This document shows, one piece after another, positions 6,713 to 8,507 of a stretch of 8,507 bases of DNA. The position numbers and the translations under genes were made by a program. The notes below the pieces were generated by a model. That model made no database searches, was not told the origin of the DNA, and saw only the letters and a program-made list of their open reading frames with translations. Source of the stretch: Desulfurococcales archaeon (lineage in GTDB: Archaea; Thermoproteota; Thermoprotei_A; Sulfolobales; NBVN01). Position 1 is the stretch's first letter; the number at the start of each line of letters is the position of its first letter. The stretch is taken from assembly GCA_021160415.1 (NCBI GenBank), contig JAGHCP010000037.1, positions 1 to 8,507 of the forward strand, given 5' to 3'.

Positions 6713-7267
6713 TCACAGGTCAAGACCCTCTAACGCCTCACCCACAACCCTAAAGTAGTGCTTCTCTTCATCAACCTTAGTAACTAAATCAGCAACTTCA
6801 CGTAGAGGCCTAGGGACATATCTACCCGTAATTATTGCGTGAGGGGGTTTAGTGCTTCCAGAGAAACGTCTGGCCGAGGAGATAGCGGTGCTTTCATCAA
6901 CAACGTTCAGGTGAACAGCCACCCCTAGCTCATCAAGCACGACTAAATCAGGTCTGAAATCCCTGAGCAGTTCAGGAAGGACATATTTAAGGAAGCCGTA
7001 AGCGTAAGCCACATTCATAGAGAAGACCTCTCCTCCCAGATCGTTCGGATTAATGAATTCCTTAGTCCCGAAATTAATCCACACAACCCTCCCCTTAAGT
7101 TGATCGCAACGCTTAACCAACTCCTTGACGAAATTCCTTTCCCCAGTTTCCCAAACCTTCATGAATTGAGCTATTAAGACCCTCCAACCCCTCCCTAAAG
7201 CCCTAATCGCCGTGCCGATCGCCGCTGTCGTTTTCCCCTTGCCCTTCCCGTAGTAAACAAGCAGCAT
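6713..7267 (-). CDS. cobO: Cob(I)yrinic acid a,c-diamide (corrinoid) adenosyltransferase, CobO/CobA/BtuR family
   Basis: Cytosolic ATP:corrinoid adenosyltransferase that puts the 5'-deoxyadenosyl group of ATP on Co(I) corrinoids, in cobalamin synthesis or salvage. The 184-aa protein starts at once with the family's P-loop, YGKGKGKTT (6-14). It then shows VVLDEL (109-114) as the Walker B strand and ITGRYVPRPLREVADLVT (146-163), the family's TGRxxPxxLxxxADLVT signature. Lys-His (169-170) and a degenerate GEALEGLDL tail follow. ATG 7267 is chosen because the fold begins there and GGTG lies 8 nt upstream; an in-frame TTG at 7291 would add eight residues. It follows the DUF2283 gene by 27 nt, so the two are probably co-transcribed. 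No other cobalamin gene and no B12 riboswitch is visible. The PduO and EutT types are unrelated folds and excluded. Confidence 0.93.
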   Translation of the reverse strand: MLLVYYGKGKGKTTAAIGTAIRALGRGWRVLIAQFMKVWETGERNFVKELVKRCDQLKGRVVWINFGTKEFINPNDLGGEVFSMNVAYAYGFLKYVLPELLRDFRPDLVVLDELGVAVHLNVVDESTAISSARRFSGSTKPPHAIITGRYVPRPLREVADLVTKVDEEKHYFRVVGEALEGLDL

Positions 7268-7294
7268 TAAGCAGCACCGCACCTCAAACAAACT

Positions 7295-7528
7295 TCAGAA
7301 CTCAAGACCAACCTTCTTACTGAAGTCAAAGACCGTTAATGAAACCACTTTACCATCCTTTATCCTAATAACGACGTCATTCTCGGTAAGGAATGATTCA
7401 TCGGCGTCCTCAAGGTCGTACCCGAAGTTTATGTAGAGGATGTCGTTCTGAGAGTCGTACTCGAACCATATGTGGTTTAAGTCGCCAATAAGCAAATCCT
7501 TTTTTATATCCCCTCCCTCGTCACTCAA
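7295..7528 (-). CDS. DUF2283 family small protein
   Basis: A 77-aa protein of unknown function. From about residue 20 it follows the DUF2283 pattern: WFEYDSQNDILYINFG (21-36), a beta-hairpin with YD and LYI, then ADES (42-45), DVVIRIKDGKVVSLTVFDFSKKVG (51-74). Known members are short, all-beta, and often sit next to toxin-antitoxin or nucleic-acid genes without a proven role. The only usable start is TTG 7528; an in-frame TAA lies just upstream, and the ATG at 7536 is out of frame and stops after three codons. A TATA-like TTATATGA 26 nt before the TTG supports a leaderless transcript. The first 19 residues are charged and look like an unstructured tail. First gene of a likely operon with cobO, which may hint at a shared role but proves none. 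No toxin partner is adjacent. Confidence 0.85.
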   Translation of the reverse strand: MSDEGGDIKKDLLIGDLNHIWFEYDSQNDILYINFGYDLEDADESFLTENDVVIRIKDGKVVSLTVFDFSKKVGLEF

Positions 7529-7550
7529 CTCAGCATCAACCCGTTATCCT

Positions 7551-7558
7551 CATATAAC
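7551..7558 (-). promoter_or_regulatory. Putative TATA box of the DUF2283-cobO operon
   Basis: Minus strand reads GTTATATG, centred about 26 nt before the TTG start at 7528. Transcription would then begin at or within a base or two of the start codon. Its BRE position (about 7559-7566) is occupied by the opposing TATA box of the cysteine-rich gene. Confidence 0.5.
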
Positions 7559-7563
7559 CTAAA

Positions 7564-7571
7564 GTTTATAT
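7564..7571 (+). promoter_or_regulatory. Putative TATA box of the cysteine-rich small gene
   Basis: GTTTATAT, preceded by CCTAAA as a BRE-like element, is a good match to the archaeal TTTATATA core. The predicted start lies near 7593, about six bases before the GTG at 7599, so the message would be nearly leaderless. This promoter is independent support for the short gene that follows. Confidence 0.5.
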
Positions 7572-7598
7572 CCGTGACTCAAAACCATCCTCACGGGT

Positions 7599-7745
7599 GT
7601 GTTTAGGGAGTTGCGGATCGTTAAGTCAGTTCTCCTTAAATGCGAGGAAAGGTGTTCGGAGGAATGCCTTCCTAAAAGGGGTGAGGAGTACACGCTGTGC
7701 TTCAGCGAGTGCTTCAAGCAGTGCCAAGCCACTATGCAGGAGTAG
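7599..7745 (+). CDS. 48-aa cysteine-rich microprotein, twin CX3CX3C
   Basis: Unrecognised small protein read from GTG 7599 to TAG 7745, a frame that a longer spurious frame (7597-7839) masks. Cysteines stand at 15, 19, 23, 34, 38 and 42, i.e. CX3CX3C-X10-CX3CX3C. The blocks are CEERCSEEC and CFSECFKQC. Spacing of four places each trio on one helix face, so a helical hairpin closed by disulfides, or a metal or Fe-S site, is plausible; this is inference. Twin CX3C hairpins are known in small Tim proteins and alpha-hairpinins, with no implied homology. The N-terminus (FRELRIVKSVLLK) is amphipathic with no signal peptide. In-frame TGA at 7575 leaves GTG as the only start, and a TATA box lies 32 nt upstream. 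Codon use (AGG, GAG, AAG) fits the neighbours. Its stop is 2 nt from convergent ahcY. Confidence 0.65.
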   Translation: MFRELRIVKSVLLKCEERCSEECLPKRGEEYTLCFSECFKQCQATMQE

Positions 7746-7747
7746 GG

Positions 7748-8507
7748 TTAGGTCCCAAGCTCCCAACTGCTTAAATACTTCCTCTGCTCCTCAGTTAACT
7801 TGTCTATGCTGTACCCCATGGCTGCAAGCTTCCTACTAGCTATTTCCTCATCAATTTCCCTAGGCAGTGTGTGCACTTTACTCTTAAGCGATCCTCTATT
7901 CTTAATTATGTAGTTCACCGCTAAGGCTTGGTTAGAGAAGCTCATATCCATAACTTCGCTCGGGTGGCCCTCAGCGGCAACAAGATTCACCAGCCTCCCC
8001 TCGCCGACGAGGTAGAGCTTCCTGCCGTCCGGGAGTGAATATTCCGTGAGGTTCCTCCTGATTTCATTTTTACTGACTGACATTCTCTCCAAGGCTTCAA
8101 CATTAACCTCAACGTTGAAGTGTCCGGCATTTGCTAAAATGGCGCCGTCCTTCATAACGCTGAAGTGCTTTTCATCGATGACATGTATATCCCCGGTAGC
8201 TGTCACGAAGACATCACCTACCTTAGCAGCTTCATCCATAGGCATAACCTCGAACCCATCCATCGCGGCCTCCAAAGCCCTAACTGGGTCAATCTCAGTG
8301 ACTATTACGTGCGCGCCCATACCTCTTGCCCTCAAAGCTATTCCTCTACCTACCCAACCATATCCAGCAACTACGAATTTCTTACCAGCTATGAGTATGT
8401 TCGTAGCCCTCAGCAGGCCATCTATTGTGGATTGGCCTGTCCCATATCGGTTGTCGAATAGGTATTTGGTTAAGGAGTCATTAACCGCTATCACTGGGTA
8501 TATCAGC
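7748..8507 (-). CDS. ahcY: S-adenosylhomocysteinase (adenosylhomocysteine hydrolase), C-terminal part
   Basis: NAD-dependent cytosolic enzyme that reversibly splits S-adenosylhomocysteine to adenosine and homocysteine, removing the product inhibitor of methyltransferases. The reading frame runs off the right edge, so the N-terminal 150 or so residues are missing. The visible part begins LIYPVIAVNDSLTKYLFDN, which holds the catalytic Lys and Asp, then YGTGQS. Next is the NAD site GYGWVGRG with VTEIDP closing beta-2, later ILANAGHFNVEV and LVNLVAAEGHPSEVMDMSFSNQ. The GTG at 8494 is only an internal Val. The protein ends SSWELGT, the short archaeal and Thermotoga-type terminus, without the KPDHYRY extension of bacterial and eukaryotic enzymes. 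No defect is seen in the visible part. Confidence 0.97.
   Translation of the reverse strand, partial: LIYPVIAVNDSLTKYLFDNRYGTGQSTIDGLLRATNILIAGKKFVVAGYGWVGRGIALRARGMGAHVIVTEIDPVRALEAAMDGFEVMPMDEAAKVGDVFVTATGDIHVIDEKHFSVMKDGAILANAGHFNVEVNVEALERMSVSKNEIRRNLTEYSLPDGRKLYLVGEGRLVNLVAAEGHPSEVMDMSFSNQALAVNYIIKNRGSLKSKVHTLPREIDEEIASRKLAAMGYSIDKLTEEQRKYLSSWELGT

Noticed and set aside
7268..7291. Eight-residue extension of cobO from TTG 7291
   Set aside because: The P-loop strand of the family starts at the ATG 7267, which has its own GGTG at suitable spacing. The TTG has none.
7529..7600. Cobalamin riboswitch before the DUF2283-cobO operon
   Set aside because: The spacer is about 70 nt, has no B12-box-like sequence or room for the fold, and the transcript appears leaderless.
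7597..7839. 80-codon plus-strand open frame starting at GTG 7597
   Set aside because: It covers the cysteine-rich gene in another frame and runs about 90 nt antisense into ahcY. Its translation is low-complexity (Ser/Ala/Arg/Cys) with no family resemblance, whereas the 7599 frame has ordered cysteines.
8165..8461. 98-codon plus-strand frame inside ahcY
   Set aside because: Antisense shadow of the NAD-binding region of ahcY, with no recognisable protein features.

Overview
The window looks like a chromosomal segment of a hyperthermophilic crenarchaeon (Thermoproteota). Three things point there. Elongation factor 2 is of archaeal type with the diphthamide histidine. The S-adenosylhomocysteinase ends in the short archaeal C-terminus. 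Initiation signals are a mix of TATA boxes about 26 nt from the expected transcript start, TTG and GTG starts, and GGTG-type Shine-Dalgarno sites. I cannot name the genus from sequence alone. I see no tRNA, rRNA, IS element, CRISPR array or phage gene. This is mostly housekeeping DNA with some small, easily missed features.

Layout from left to right. (1) The first 80 nt hold the edge of an unidentified neighbour, readable on either strand. (2) aEF-2 (153-2369, +). (3) A convergent two-gene minus-strand operon: a 338-aa protein that reads as a catalytically degenerate DHH/RecJ-like protein (3369-4385), candidate archaeal Cdc45/RecJ homologue, overlapped by 23 nt with an extended SDR sugar-nucleotide epimerase (2420-3391). 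(4) A divergent control region (4386-4622) with promoters facing both ways and, on the minus side, a 15-codon leader ORF with a strong Shine-Dalgarno sequence. (5) A membrane-integral pyrophosphatase (4623-6704, +), predicted K+-independent. (6) A convergent minus-strand pair: a DUF2283 small protein (7295-7528) followed by a corrinoid adenosyltransferase (6713-7267). (7) A divergent 48-aa cysteine-rich protein (7599-7745, +), hidden inside longer spurious frames, with the strict pattern CX3CX3C-X10-CX3CX3C. (8) The C-terminal part of S-adenosylhomocysteinase (7748 to the right edge, -).

How the genes fit together. aEF-2, pyrophosphatase and AhcY are general metabolism: translation, pyrophosphate-driven ion pumping, and removal of S-adenosylhomocysteine after methylation. 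The adenosyltransferase makes adenosyl-corrinoid without other cobalamin genes nearby, so here it could serve salvage. The two observations most worth following are the cysteine-rich microprotein with its interlocked divergent promoters, and the degenerate DHH protein as a possible replisome (CMG) component. The latter would add replication to an otherwise metabolic neighbourhood.
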